Of a DNA stretch of 64,000 bases, positions 1 to 11,300 are shown piece after piece. The DNA is taken from the NCBI GenBank assembly GCA_007922225.1, contig ML679954.1, positions 24,697,003 through 24,761,002 on the forward strand, read 5' to 3'. Every line of letters starts with the position of its first letter. Position 1 is the stretch's first letter. The notes under the pieces were generated by a model. That model ran no database searches. It had not been told where the DNA came from and worked only from the letters and a program-made list of their open reading frames with translations. Source of the DNA: Emydura subglobosa. Taxonomy: Eukaryota > Chordata > Testudines > Chelidae. The translations under genes were made by a program, and so were the position numbers.

Positions 1-1540
1 CAGCCACACACAAAACCATGTGTGTGTATGTAGATCATTGATTTGCATGCACACATGGCTGAAGTGGTCATGCAAAATCTCTGTTTCAGGCCCCCCTGCA
101 TTGCTTGTAGATGTAAAGTACACTGGCATCCCAGCTTTCTGACTGGAAATAAATCCCTATGATTCTTGAGAATACTACTAAAGAGACTTGTAGAAATATA
201 GGTGTTGCAATCTGTTAGCTGATAAGAGTCCAGCAAATGCAGAGATGGAAGCATCACTCTTCCTTTCTGCCACCAGAAACCTTTCAAATCAACCCACTTG
301 AAATTTAAAAGTTTCAATTTGCTTGGTGGAAAAAGTGAATCTTTCCACTATTTTCATCAGGTGAAGGTGGCAGAGCTGGTTTCCTTTCCAAGCTCCAGTT
401 TAACTGGTGAGGGTGCTGCTGCTAAGGAATAAAGAGACAGAAAGGGAAGAGAGAGCAATAAAAGGAAGGAGAAGAAGAAAAGAAGCAGCAATCCTGTTCT
501 CTGTTGTTCCCACATCCTCTCTACTTCTTATGGTCTCTCTTTTATTTTCTTCTCTCTGTCCCTCTCTCCTCCCTATTCTCTATCTTTCCTCTCTGTCTTC
601 ACTCCTTTCCCAACTCTAAAAATGTTAATTTAAAATAGATTGTGATGAATCTACTATTTCCCTCATTGCAGAGAGAGGATGTGCCTTGAAAGCACTGCCT
701 TTCACTGAGTGGTGAATTAAAGGGTTTCACTTTTGTCAGCCCAGAAGACAGTTTCCAGAGGATGAAATTCTATGACCAGTTTAATATTTGTAATCATGTA
801 AGCAGATATACCGAGTTCACTGTGTGATGACTCTCCGCTTTAGTCTAAGAAAAAAACATCCATTCTGTCTTCTTAAAAATATTTTACATTTTGTACAATA
901 TAGAAAAACAAAACAATAAGTAAAGTTAATATTTACCAACTTACTTTCCCTAGTCGTTACTGTAACGTTCAGCTCCCAAAAATACCCTTGTATAATTAGC
1001 ACTGATATCAAGTACCATTTATAGGGCAGGGGTAGGGTCAGATTGTCATAGAACTTAAGGGATAAATTTAGGATAGCTTTCCAAAAGACTCATCTTCCTA
1101 TTTCAGAGAGCAATTTGCACCAAAACCAACATGAACACCATCACTTCCATCAGCACTTTGTGTTTCCAAGAATCAGCTGAGGATGCAAATTTCACCACTA
1201 GCTATATGAGACTCAGAAAAGCTGAGGAGTTCCAATGACAGCCAGGTTCAAGAAATATCAAGACTCGACATTTAAGGAAGAAAGGACTTTGGCTACCAAG
1301 GAGTCAGAGAGCAGGCCTGGTACTTTGTAACCACCAGAGGAAAGAGATAACAGTGACATTCTACACAGCTAAAGATAGATGAGGATGGGCAGGCTGTGGC
1401 CACCAGAGAGAAGAGGAGCAGAAATAATTCCACACAGATAGAAGATTCCTCTCAAGATCCAGCTGATTCAATGAAACGGAGAGATGTACAGGACTCACCC
1501 GTGGATGGCAGCTAAGCTCAAATTGTAAGAAAATAAAGCT
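1..1540. other. Unique non-coding sequence
   Basis: I see no gene here. A purine-rich tract (about 425-487) is followed by a pyrimidine-rich tract (about 530-605). The 70-residue open frame across them (407-619) is low-complexity Arg/Lys then Leu/Ser and is not credible as a protein. The 3' part (about 1100-1540) could be decayed 5' sequence of the CR1 element that follows, but I cannot show it. Confidence 0.6.
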
Positions 1541-1562
1541 TGCCCACAAAGAGTTCTCCAAC

Positions 1563-1895
1563 TGTCCCTTGTTGGGGATTTAATATTCAGAAAGAACTTT
1601 CTGCAAGAGATAGGCAGGCAATAGGATGATGTGCTGCCTTCCTGGAACCAAGAGACAAGACATCACTCTAAGATTGAGTAGGCTTTCGAAGCTGAAGGGA
1701 AAGGATCCATTAGTGATGGTTCTTTTTTGCACTAATGACACTGCATCATGGGATATCTCACAGGTAGTGGATGACTTCAGAGAATTTAGATGCATGCTGA
1801 AGAAGAAGAATGTCCAAGCAATCGTCTCTGAGATCCTTCCTGTATCACGAGAAAAGGAAGACGGAAGGCAAAAAGTTCTGGAAGTTAACTGCTAG
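1563..1895 (+). pseudogene. CR1 ORF1 SGNH-esterase domain remnant
   Basis: Two frames together give the esterase-like C-terminal domain of CR1 ORF1. In the first frame (from 1568) the residues LVGDLIFR stand where the family has its GDS block. After a frameshift near 1620 an 89-residue frame reads CCLPGTKRQDI, then PLVMVLFCTND, then ILPVSRE. The CTND at residues 35-38 corresponds to the GTND block of the SGNH fold, with Cys replacing Gly. The catalytic GDS serine position reads Leu. Esterase domains in CR1-like ORF1 proteins are established knowledge. This copy is inactive because of the frameshift and the lost serine. Confidence 0.7.
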
Positions 1896-2119
1896 CTAGG
1901 TAAGTGGTTTAAGGAGGGGTTTGGATTGGTTCTACCTTCAGAGTGGAGAGAAGGCTGTATAGTTTTGCTGGTCTTCACGTCAGTAATAGAAGGATCAATC
2001 TTCTCAAGCACAGGCTGGCAACAATACTCAGAAGAGTATTAAACGGATAACAAAAGAGGAAGGTAAAAAGCAGAAGATAGGAACACTGAGTTTAAAAAAA
2101 AAAAGATTTTGAGAACAAA

Positions 2120-2560
2120 ATTAAACAAGAAACCAAACAACATGAAGAGAAGAAATTCTTTAATTGGCTATAGACCAATGCTAGAAGACTATGTAACAAA
2201 GAATTGGAATGGTTTTAATGAGCATAAATTTGATCCAGTTGGTATTACTGAAACCTGATGAGATGATTCCAATGATTGGTAAAAATCAATGGTTATAACC
2301 TATTTAGGAATCAAATGGACAAAAGGAGAGGACGAATGGTACTCTATGTAAAAAATGGCATTACTGTTTTTGAGTCTCTGATAACTCAGAAGAAAATGAT
2401 CTTGAATGATTATGGATCAATGTCCTAACAGATAAAGCACAAGATGGAGTGTTAGTAGGTGTCTGCTACAGATCAGCAAATCACACTAGGGAAAAGAATG
2501 ATACAAAAATTGGGGGAGTAGTAACCAATGAAGAGGATAGATCACTAACAGAGAAATCTC
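2120..2560 (+). pseudogene. CR1 ORF2 endonuclease domain remnant
   Basis: The frame starting near 2130 reads NMKRRNSLIGY and then FDPVGITET (codons for GITET at 2241-2255), which matches the start and the TET motif of AP-type endonucleases of CR1-like LINEs. A stop follows directly. Further on, a shifted frame gives VLYVKNGI, and the frame at 2449 gives LVGVCYRSAN, the usual VGVCYRPPN motif near the domain's C-terminal half. At least three frame changes or stops are needed to read through, so this is a fossil. It sits between the ORF1 fragment and a deletion that removed most of the polymerase. Confidence 0.65.
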
Positions 2561-2599
2561 CATCACTTGGTAAACTGGTTGCAACAAACAGTATTTTTA

Positions 2600-3118
2600 A
2601 AAATATGGCTAAATGTAAATGTATATCTCTAGGAATAAAGAATATAGGTTATTTTTATGTGATGGTGGACTCTATACTGAGAAGCAGTGACTGAAAAAAG
2701 ATTTGAGGGTCATGTTGGATAATCAGCTGAACATGAGCTCCCAGTGTAACACTGTGGCCCATAAAGTTAAAATGATTCTTGCATGCATAAACAGCAGAAT
2801 CTCAAGTAGGATTAGAGAGATTATTTTGCTTCTGGTATGGTACTGGTGCAATCACTGCTAGAATACTGTGTCTAGTTCTAGTGCCCACAATTCAAGAAGG
2901 ATGCTGATAAATTGGAAAGGGCTCAGAGAAGAGCCAGGAGAACAATTAAAGGATTAGAAAACATGCCTTACAGTGGCTGAAATCATTAAATCTATTTAAC
3001 TTAAAGAGAAAGTTAAGGGGTGATTTGATTATAGTCCACATAGGACTCCTCAATCTAGCAGAGAAAGGTACAACACAATCCAATGCCTGGATTGAAGCTA
3101 GACAAATTCAGACTAGAA
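2600..3118 (+). pseudogene. CR1 ORF2 reverse-transcriptase C-terminal remnant
   Basis: The translation contains CISLGIKNIGY, then a stretch corresponding to DLGVMVDNQLNMSSQC, then KVKMILACINSRISSRIREII, which is the standard order of the CR1 polymerase C-terminal region (consensus-like 'LNMSQQC...ANxILGCINR'). Further on the DNA encodes the family's 'LEYCxQFWxP' and 'QRRATRxIKGLExMPY' region, with several stops. The homologous sequence stops exactly at GACTAGAAATAAG (3111-3123), where the LTR-like element is inserted, and continues at 4079. The polymerase active-site half is absent from this copy. Confidence 0.75.
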
Positions 3119-3200
3119 ATAAGTGTAGTGAGTGGGTGTGGCCTCCCTCAGAAACTGACAGGGAGAAACAAGCTGGGCCTGTGGGGGACGTGACAAGAAG

Positions 3201-3208
3201 TATAAAAG
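3201..3208 (+). promoter_or_regulatory. TATA-like box of the LTR-like element
   Basis: TATAAAAG lies 78 bases inside the left end of the LTR-like insertion, followed by a GC-rich stretch suited to a transcription start. This fits an element promoter reading toward the right. Motif only; no evidence of activity. Confidence 0.4.
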
Positions 3209-3441
3209 AGAGGCCCAGGAGCTCAGTTGGGGGCCAGTTCCTGGAGGGGAAGGACATCCCTCCCCACCCTCCAGAGCTACCTGCGGCCTGGTATCCAGGC
3301 AAGCAGACTGGGACCTGGTATCTGGGTAAGCGGACCAGGGCCTGCGTCCAGGCGCCGGCAAATGAGCAGTGCATGGCCTGGGACCCAGAGGTACCCCCAG
3401 ATCCAACCACCCTGCTGGACCCGGTGATCCAGAGGGGCCAG

Positions 3442-3591
3442 GACCTGGAGGAGCTGCCAGATGCAGACGAGGAGGAGGTGGCCATACCAGGACCAGACTT
3501 GGAGGAGTTGCCCTTGGAGTTGCCAGAGGACAACGATGAGGTGACAGGGCCTGACCTGGAGGAACTGCCCACCTCCTCCCCCAACCTCCCT
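3442..3591 (+). repeat. Three diverged 54-57 bp in-frame repeats (DLEELP)
   Basis: Inside the LTR-like element, DLEELP is encoded three times, at 3442-3459, 3496-3513 and 3553-3570. The intervals are 54 and 57 bases, so the repeats stay in one frame. Synonymous differences between them (ctg/ttg, gag/gaa, ctg/ttg) suggest old divergence with the frame kept. The surrounding frame is acidic and rich in Pro, Leu and Glu. It runs open from upstream CR1 sequence through 3771, so its apparent start is not natural. I do not recognise the protein. Confidence 0.55.
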
Positions 3592-4285
3592 GATGAGCTG
3601 CCTGATCTACCACCTCCCCCGACGATATCAAGGGGTTCTGCAACCTGCCCCTGGGTGCCTACCCCGACAAGGTCGACTGGACGATGGCACACCAGATACC
3701 CAAGGGAAAGGGGGCAGGAAGTAGCCTGGGGAGGGGCCACTCAGTCTGGGGACTGGGGAACCGGACAGTGAGTCAACGTGTTGCAGTTGGAACCCCGCTG
3801 ACTCCGTGACATACCCCTCTGCCATGACTAGGGACCTGGGCTGGGATGCAGTGGAGTCGGGTGGGCCTGCATCCCTCTCCCCCTTCCCTGACCACCCCAC
3901 CTGGGGCCTCTGAACTAATTACTGCCAATTGGAATGGGCTATCGCCTTTGGGCTGCCAGGCCCGAGCCCGGAGACTGTTCCTCTATCCCGGGCTGGGCCG
4001 ACCCTTGCCGGAGCAGGGTAGGGAGTGGGTGTGGCCTCCTTCCAAAATGGACATGGAGGGACAGCCACCCATCCTACAATAAGGCACAAATTTTTTAACA
4101 GTAAGTGCAATTAACTATTGGAACAATTTACAAAAGGTCATGTAGGAATCTCCATCACTGGCAATTTTTAAATCAAGATTGGATGTTTTTCTAAAATATA
4201 TGCTCTGAATTGTTTTGGTGAAGTTATATGGGAAATCAGACTAGATAATCACGGTGATCCCTTCTTGTCTTGGAATCTGTGAGTG

Positions 4286-5229
4286 ACGTGCCCACACAGT
4301 TATCTAGGTACAGAAACAATTAGTCTGATTTTCAGTGATGCTGGAACAATTTTTATAGTGGGGCTGCTGAAAGCCATTGAACAAAGCTGTAAACCTGTAT
4401 ATGATGGAAACCATTCTAAGCCAGGGGGTACTGCTGCACTCCCAGCACCCATACTTCCAACACCTATGCTGATTTGTATTCACATTTGAATTGAAGGTGC
4501 AAATTATGTCCTCAGTTGAATTGGAAACAAAATGCAGAATTATGTAGATTGGTCCCTAAATAGGGCAGAGGGCCTTTTGAAAATCCACCCCTAAGTGCAC
4601 AATTTCCTTTTAAAAGATTAAGCAAACAAACTTTTCCAACCTAAGGACACATTATCTTCTTTTTTCATTTTAAGCATTAATTTTTTTTTAAAATCTCTTC
4701 CTCCTAGATTTCCCCACAGTACATATTTGTGCTGATGAAGATGGGTTGAGCAGAGTATGATGAACAATGGCAACAGCAACTGCAAAAGTTCCACAAGAAT
4801 ATAGCATTACAGTATTCTGGAAAAATGGATATCATTAGCATGCACAAAAGTGTAAAGAACGGTCAACAGCAGGGATTGTTCTGCCAAATACTGGCCTCCT
4901 TGCTCCACTGAATAGAACTTTAATGGACCACTACAGCTGATTAAATGCATTGTATATCAGTATCCTCATGAAATTTGATTTAAGGCCAGTGTGTGTAGAA
5001 ATAACAGGATTCCCACGTTGGCGGGCTCCCCAAGGAAGAGGAAAGGAAGAAAGAGTTCAAACATGCATTGGAAACAATACATCTGCAGAAAACAATGCTA
5101 AGTGTGAGGAGAAAAAGTAAAAAGAGAACTTTTCATACCTAGGACAGCCCTTGACAGAGGAAGGGAAACAGTCTCATTGGGATATTAGTCCTCTTTCTTA
5201 GTGCAACCTGCTATGAACTGGAGGAGACT
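4286..5229. other. Unique non-coding sequence
   Basis: No gene or recognised repeat. There is a T-rich run near 4680-4690. The sequence just before 5230 may be decayed CR1, but I could not align it. Confidence 0.5.
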
Positions 5230-6680
5230 CAAAGAACCAAGTGAAAAGGTGAAATTGGAAGATGGATAAGAAACTGGTTAAAGTGGATCCTACAATGAGT
5301 CATATTGAAAGGTGAACTGTCAGGCTGGAGGGAGGTTACTAGTGGAGTTCCTCAGGGATCGGTCTTGTGACCAATCTTATTTAACTTTTTTATTACTGAC
5401 CTTGGCACAAAAAGTGGGAGTGTGCTAATAAAGTTTGCGGATGATACAAAGTTGGGAGGTATTGCTAATACGGAGAAAGACCAGGATAGCATACAACAAG
5501 ATCTGGATGACCTTGTACACTGGAGTAATAGAAATGGGACGAAATTTAATAGTGGAAAGTGCTAGATCATGCAGTTAGGGACTAATAACAAGAACTTTTG
5601 CTGCAAGCTGGGGACGCATCAGTTGGAAGTGACAGAGGAAGAGAAAGACCTGGGAATATTGGTTGATCACACGATGACCATAAGTCGCTAATGTGATGTA
5701 CATGATGTAATGTAATGTGGTCATGAAAAAAGCTAATGTGGTCCTAGGATGTATCAGGCAAGGTATTTCCAGTAAAGGTAGGGAGGTGTTAGTACCATTA
5801 TACAAGGCACTGGTGAGACCTCATCAGGAATAGTGGGTGCAGTTCTGGTACCCCATGTTTAAGAAAGATGAATTCAAACTGGAACAGATGCAGAGAAGAG
5901 CTACCAGGATGATCCAAGGAATGGATCTTATGAGAAGAGACTCAAAGAGCTTGGTTTGTTGAGTCCAACTAAAAGAAGGCTGAGGGGAGATGTGATTGCT
6001 CTCTATAAATACATCAGAGGGATAAAAACCAGGGAGGGAGAGGAGTTATTTAAGTTCGGCACCAATGTGGACACAAGAACTAATGGATATAAACTGGCCA
6101 TCAGGAAGTTTAGACTTGAAATTAGATGAAGGTTTCAACCATCAGGGGAGTGAAGTTCTTTCCTAGGGGATTAGTGGGGGCAAGAAACCTAGCTGGCTTC
6201 AAGACTGGGCTTGATAAGTTTATGGAAGGGATGGTATGATGGGCCAGCCAAATATGGCAATTGACTAATCTTAGATTGCTAGCAGTAAATATGCCCAATG
6301 GCCTGTGAAGGAATGTTAGATGCGGTGGGTTCTGAGTTATTACAGAGAATTCTTTCTGGGTGTCTGGCTGGTGAGTCTTGCCCACATGCTCAGGGTTTAA
6401 ATGATCACCATAGTTGGGGTCGGGAAGGAATTTTCCCCCAGGGCAGATTAGCATAGGCCCTGGGGGGTTTTCACCTTCCTCTGTAGCATGGGGCACAGAT
6501 CACTTGCTGGTTGATTCTCTGTACCTTGAAATCTTTAAATCATTCTTTGAGAACTTCAGTAACTCAGTCTTAGGTTAGAGGTCTATTACAGGTGGGTAGG
6601 TGAGGTTCTGTGGCCTGCATTGTGCAGGAGGTCAAACTAGAGGATCATAATGATCCCTTCTGACCTTATAGTCTATGAGA
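5230..6680 (+). mobile_element. CR1-type LINE, 5'-truncated 3' part
   Basis: This is the 3' 1.45 kb of a CR1 element. The translation gives TSGVPQGSVL, then LIKFADDTKLGG (FADDTK codons at 5434-5451), the reverse-transcriptase motifs B and C with the two catalytic aspartates retained. Next come the region corresponding to LVxWSNRNGTKFN, then EQMQRRATRMIQGM, then LGLLSPTKRRLRGDVIALYKYIRGIK and FGTNVDTRTNGYKLAIRKFRLEI. A UTR-like tail includes a GGGTCGGGAAGGAATTTTCC stretch and ends GACCTTATAGTCTATGAG at 6680. Stops (for example after SVL and after FNSGKC) and frameshifts make it inactive. It is better preserved than the copy at 1.5-4.3 kb, so probably younger. Truncation at the 5' end is the normal result of incomplete reverse transcription. 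Confidence 0.88.
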
Positions 6681-8258
6681 TATGTCAGGTTGTTGTTGCG
6701 ACCTTTAACCTCTGTAACTTATGTTTTAAGACACTTAGCACCTCAGCTTCCTGCAGAACATCTCCATGAGCTTAAGAGGTAATGATTTTACCTGTTTATT
6801 TCCCTTCTTTCCTAAACATTCCACACCTTGTCTAGCCCATACCTATAGAATAGATGTCTATTAACATTAGCAGAACATGCGCTGGCTTTCTGTCTTAGCA
6901 GACGTAAAAACAACACTAAGAAGGGAGGAAAGCAATGAGGTGGCGTCCATTGATCCAGCAGGCCAAGATCACAAAAATAGTACATGGAAGGAGCTCTACA
7001 AACCCTTTTTTTAAAAGACACTGCACTGTCAGGATTCATCTGCTGGCACAGATGATGCCCTCCTACTTTAAAGACATGGAGATATGGCAATTTACTGTTT
7101 TCAGAACCAGTCATATGACATGATAAAAACATACACAGGTGTGCTTTTTCTGACATATTTTCCATTACTGTACACTAAGCATGTCCATTGGGACGTGCTC
7201 TCACATGTTGGTCATTCAAAAAAGCAATGAGCTCCTAATCTAGACATGAATTTTTACCACAGTTTGTGCTCAGATTAGAATCACAGTGCATGATGTATTT
7301 TACAGTGATATCAGAGTCACGGTGTGCTGAACTGATCATGTAGTTTTGTAATCATTTAGCACTGATTCCACAGTCATTGGACATCTCTGTGCAATCAGAG
7401 CACTTCCTCTATTTCTTAATCATAGAACATCTAACCACTTTATATGGAGATCAATCGCAACAAATAATATACTATTATAGTCAATGGCTGTTTATACAGC
7501 ATTGTTGGTAAAGCCAATTGGTCACACTTTCTTCAAATGTAAGATCTTCTTTGGGATTTTCTGCTAATATGATTAATAAACTGGCCGATCAGTAACAAGT
7601 CGCTAACATTTTACAGAAGAGGTAAATCAACTGTATGTGTTTAGTCAATTTACAGAGATCAACTGTACAAAACATATGCAGAATATATATTACATAAAGA
7701 GAAGTAAAAACATTTAGTACTTATATGCTATGAATTTCATATAGCCTTATTACCTTGTTATCTAAGGACCCAAACCAATGCTCATTGAATTCAAAGGAGA
7801 TGCTCCAAATGACTTTGATAAGCTTTGGAGTAGGCCCTAACTGTTAGCCAGAATTAAAGAATCCAGAAGCCTGGCACTGAAAAATGTTTTCCTCTGTGTT
7901 GGAAAAATGGACAGAGAAGGGTCATTTGATGTGTATGCTTGTCTCTGGGTGTGCATTTTTTAAGAGCTATTCTGGGAAAGGCTTTATCAAAAACATGTAC
8001 ATTACACCATGCTCCAGTCAACTAACCTCCTGCACATCATACCCTGCACAACAAGCACCCAATGCACATATGCAGAAGTCAAACAGTTCTGCAGATACCT
8101 TTCCCCAGTGATAACAAATGCTAATGAAATGAAAACTCTGCTTGCTCCCAAAGCAGCAGTGGCCAGCTCCATTTAATTTCGAAGTAAAACTCAAAAACAC
8201 ACACAAAAATGAAAAACAAGGGCTGCTGAAAGAAATCTGGAGTAGAAATACCGTGAAG
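6681..8258. other. Unique non-coding sequence
   Basis: No gene or repeat that I recognise. Opposing open frames around 6812-7165 are short and lack similarity to any family I know. Confidence 0.5.
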
Positions 8259-8321
8259 GGCTCGATTTACAGTCCTTACGCAGGTAAATACTCCCCATTG
8301 ACTACGGATGATTGAGCCTCA
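8259..8321. repeat. Short palindromic element (GGGC..TTTAC type), decayed
   Basis: The left arm GGGCTCGATTTACAGTCC pairs loosely with the right arm near GATGATTGAGCCTCAG. It resembles the other GGGCCAAATT-ended mini-palindromes in this window. It is old and poorly matched, so the call is tentative. Confidence 0.35.
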
Positions 8322-11300
8322 GATAAAATTTAAAAACACTAAAACACACCTTTGGGATTTATATTTAAGAGAGGTTTGAGTATGAAACCTTAATTATCAA
8401 GGTGACTCCCTTGAACAACATGGAAGCACTGAGGGATGCAGAAACCTCACATCTACATAATCTGCACTATGGCTGGTTTACTGAAAAGACAGAGGATTTA
8501 TTTCTTCTGAATATCTGAATCTATATCTATAGTGAACACTGGATTTCGAATCAGTTAAGAAAGAGAGATGTGGAATAACTGTTATGTGAGTTCCCTAGAG
8601 CAATGTGAGTGGAAATAGGGAACTTCATTCAGACCAGTAAATGTTGTATGCCATTACCATCTGGCTTGCTAGTACTTGTACTCCTAATGAAATTAATATT
8701 GAATACTGCAAAGCTATTTTCCACAGTATATAAGAACATTGCAGGTTAGATAACCAGATATGCTTCCCTTCTACAATTATAAAATCACTTATTTGCTTTT
8801 TACATTTATGTTATGCAACTGAGCTGTGTAAAATGGCACTCTTGCAGTGAATGAAAACTGCTTTTCATTGCCCAAATATGCTGGAAGACATTTCATATGT
8901 GCTTTCAATACACATGGTAGTGTTTTATACATTCAGGAGACTTGAGTATGTCTGTAAATCACAGCACATGATCTTGTTAGGCCAAAATGCTGTTGTAAAT
9001 GGATAGCCGTGGGGGAAGCCTGGCATCATCCTGGGTATCATGATAATGGTTCACTTGTGATTCTGAATGGTTATCAAAATGGTACCTGCATTGTGGGGTT
9101 TCAAGGGTTAGAAGGTGAAATGTCAGAAAATGGTGTGATCTGCAGGACTTCAACAGAAAAATCAGAGCTATGGAAAACAAAGTAGCAGAGTTTACCTTTT
9201 GTGACTTCACAGAGTTTATTTCTCTCTCATTTTAACTACTGTAAACTGGCATAACACCACAAATGATTTTTTCAAAACAGCATTAAATAACTTCATGGGC
9301 ATCAGACAAAGAGTTTGTTTGTTTCATATATTTTACTTTCTAAGATGCAGTGAATTGATATGGCACAGCATGTATTAATGGAAAATTCTGCATTAAGCTA
9401 ATACTTATCGTGTTCAGGTAGCAAACAGAATAATGTAATTATCTGAACTGCTCACATTCAATATAAATTTGATACCAGCATTGGAAAAAAGGTAGTAGGT
9501 CACAAAAGGAAACTGTGAAATTGTTTATCAGCAAGGATTTTGAAATCACACTGAAATTCCACTTGTGAGGGTTAGATAAAAGATGAGAATACACTCTGAC
9601 AGGACGGGAGAGAGACAGGGACAGAGTGAGCATTCAATCAACAAACAGAAGCTGGCATTAATACAGAGCTACTGCCACACAGGCATTAGACCAGACTATA
9701 AAAAGACAGTTATTTTATCATCTTTATGTCATTATTTGCCTTAGCTTCTTTCCTACTTCTGCAAAGCAGAAGAATGGTGCTGAAAGAGAGTACATACAGG
9801 CCTGGTACATGAATTAGAGGTGGCAGATGAGCTGCATATTGAGGGCTATTGTCTAGACTAAGTAGTAAGCAAACGAAAGTCATTTCATTTTTGTCCTACA
9901 GAAAATACTCTGCCCTTTTCATGCGAGCCACAGGGTACTTCAAAAGGGTAGCAGGGAATGTCACGCAGATGAGTCAACATTCAATGCCCAGGTGCCTTAG
10001 TCAGTTTCTGAGAGTTAAGCTTCAACCCATTCAAATGTAACAGCCTCACTGATAGCAGAAAGACAATGTAATTGTTTGTATAGCTCAGTAATTCTGCCGG
10101 TGATCAGCTGCACTCATTTTTGCACTGTGGCTTCTATATATAAAGAAGAAGTATTTAGGAATAGGAAGCAGTTTCATGTTATGAATATACAAGACAAGCT
10201 TGGAACAACCCAGTACATAATTATCCATCCTCTAGTGAGGTATCCTAGTTTCACATTTTAAATCTTCTACACAAAACTCATGTTGGCTTCTTGGTGTAAA
10301 TTGAGAAGTAGGCTTTTAATTCTTTTTCTCTGTACCTTTTGATTAGTATTATAGCAGATAGTGGCTTTTCAGTGAAGCTCTGTTTCTAATCTTCATGTTT
10401 TAATCATGAAAGAGATAATGAGGCTCATAAAAATTGATCACTGATTAAAAGAGCATTTGAGATCCTCACAATAGAGTTCAAGTATTTACACAAACGAAAG
10501 GTACTTTACTGACATTCCTAGGGACAATCTAACAGATACTTTTAGTTTCATACATGATAAATAACATGGCAGGCAAAAGGAAAACCATCACACAAACAAA
10601 AACTATGAGAAACTACTTGCTAAAGATGTTCCTATCCATTACCATATTTTTAATGGAAAGATTTTAAAATGATTTAGTTCACGCGTATTTCATGTTTTAT
10701 AAAAAAAATATAGTACTACATCCTGAGTTACATCTGTCTCTGAGACTAACACAGTGTATTGTGATGCTTTGCTCCAGGAGAGCCACCATTGACATGGAGC
10801 TCTGCAATGACCTTTATTTTTTGTGCAGGGCATGAAAGGTCATGATTTCTGCAATAAGATTCATGTGAGATTTCGAGATCATGTTGTGATTTAGCATTAG
10901 ATGAGTTCCATGTGAAGCAGCCTTTGTCGAGCCAGAAAATAAGCTTGGGCTCCCCCGTGTACAAAATCTTATTGCTACAATGTCTGGTTCTACAGATCTT
11001 TGTATAAAATATATTTACTCTAAAAAAAACATATAGGTTGTTGGATGGAGTAACTACAATAGTGAAAATGGAGGGAGCATTCAAGCAAGATTAAAAATAT
11101 TAAAATACCCATTAGGATTTTGAGCACCTGTACAGCACATTGCTGAAGATAAAATAGCATTTTATCATTAAAAGTGCAGCTCAACATAACGGGTTCTAAA
11201 ACAGTACCATGCAGAGATTTTTTAACATGAACATGAGAAAATGACTTCTTCAAAATCCATTTCAAGGAAGTCTTTTTGATCTGTGGTTAAATGTAGAACA

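Larger units (their letters stand above)
3124..4078 (+). mobile_element. LTR-like retroelement inserted in CR1, 5-bp target duplication
   Basis: This GC-rich 955-bp block interrupts the CR1 copy. Directly seen: it begins TGTAG and ends CTACA (TG...CA with a 5-bp inverted terminus), and it is flanked by an identical 5-bp duplication ATAAG at 3119-3123 and 4079-4083. Removing the block and one ATAAG restores a continuous CR1 sequence. A TATA-like TATAAAAG lies at 3201-3208. An identical 17-bp direct repeat occurs at 3130-3146 and 4023-4039, with weaker similarity for about 25 bases beyond. The termini and 5-bp duplication fit an LTR element (Gypsy or ERV type). It could be a solo LTR of unusual length, or a miniature element with very short terminal repeats. 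I see no polymerase or convincing primer-binding site. Family name unknown. Confidence 0.75.
1545..4285 (+). mobile_element. CR1-type LINE, decayed, interrupted by an LTR-like insertion
   Basis: A non-LTR retrotransposon copy on the plus strand. Translated fragments appear in the order expected for CR1: ORF1 esterase (about 1563-1895), endonuclease (about 2120-2560), then the C-terminal part of the reverse-transcriptase ORF (about 2690-3118). It resumes after a 955-bp insertion at 4079 with the frame around 'NNWNNLQKVM', and ends near 4285 with a typical CR1 3' end (CAGACTAGATAATCAC, then GAATCTGTGAG). The catalytic core of the reverse transcriptase is missing: sequence jumps from the endonuclease C-terminus (VCYRSAN) to the stretch before the thumb, so there is a large internal deletion. 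Frameshifts and stops occur throughout, so it is dead. The 5' limit is uncertain and may lie further left. Confidence 0.8.

Noticed and set aside
1..60. Possible hairpin (CAGCCACACAC against CACACATGGCTG)
   Set aside because: Weak pairing based on CA/TG simple sequence at the window edge.
407..619. 70-residue frame beginning with a basic segment and then a hydrophobic stretch
   Set aside because: Explained by a purine tract followed by a pyrimidine tract.
3025..3771. 248-residue plus-strand open frame
   Set aside because: It starts in CR1 sequence and crosses the insertion boundary at 3124, so the frame is a chimera. Only the part inside the LTR-like element may once have been coding. The overlapping minus-strand frames are by-products of its GC content.
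6122..6496. 124-residue minus-strand frame
   Set aside because: Antisense of the CR1 3' UTR at 5230-6680.
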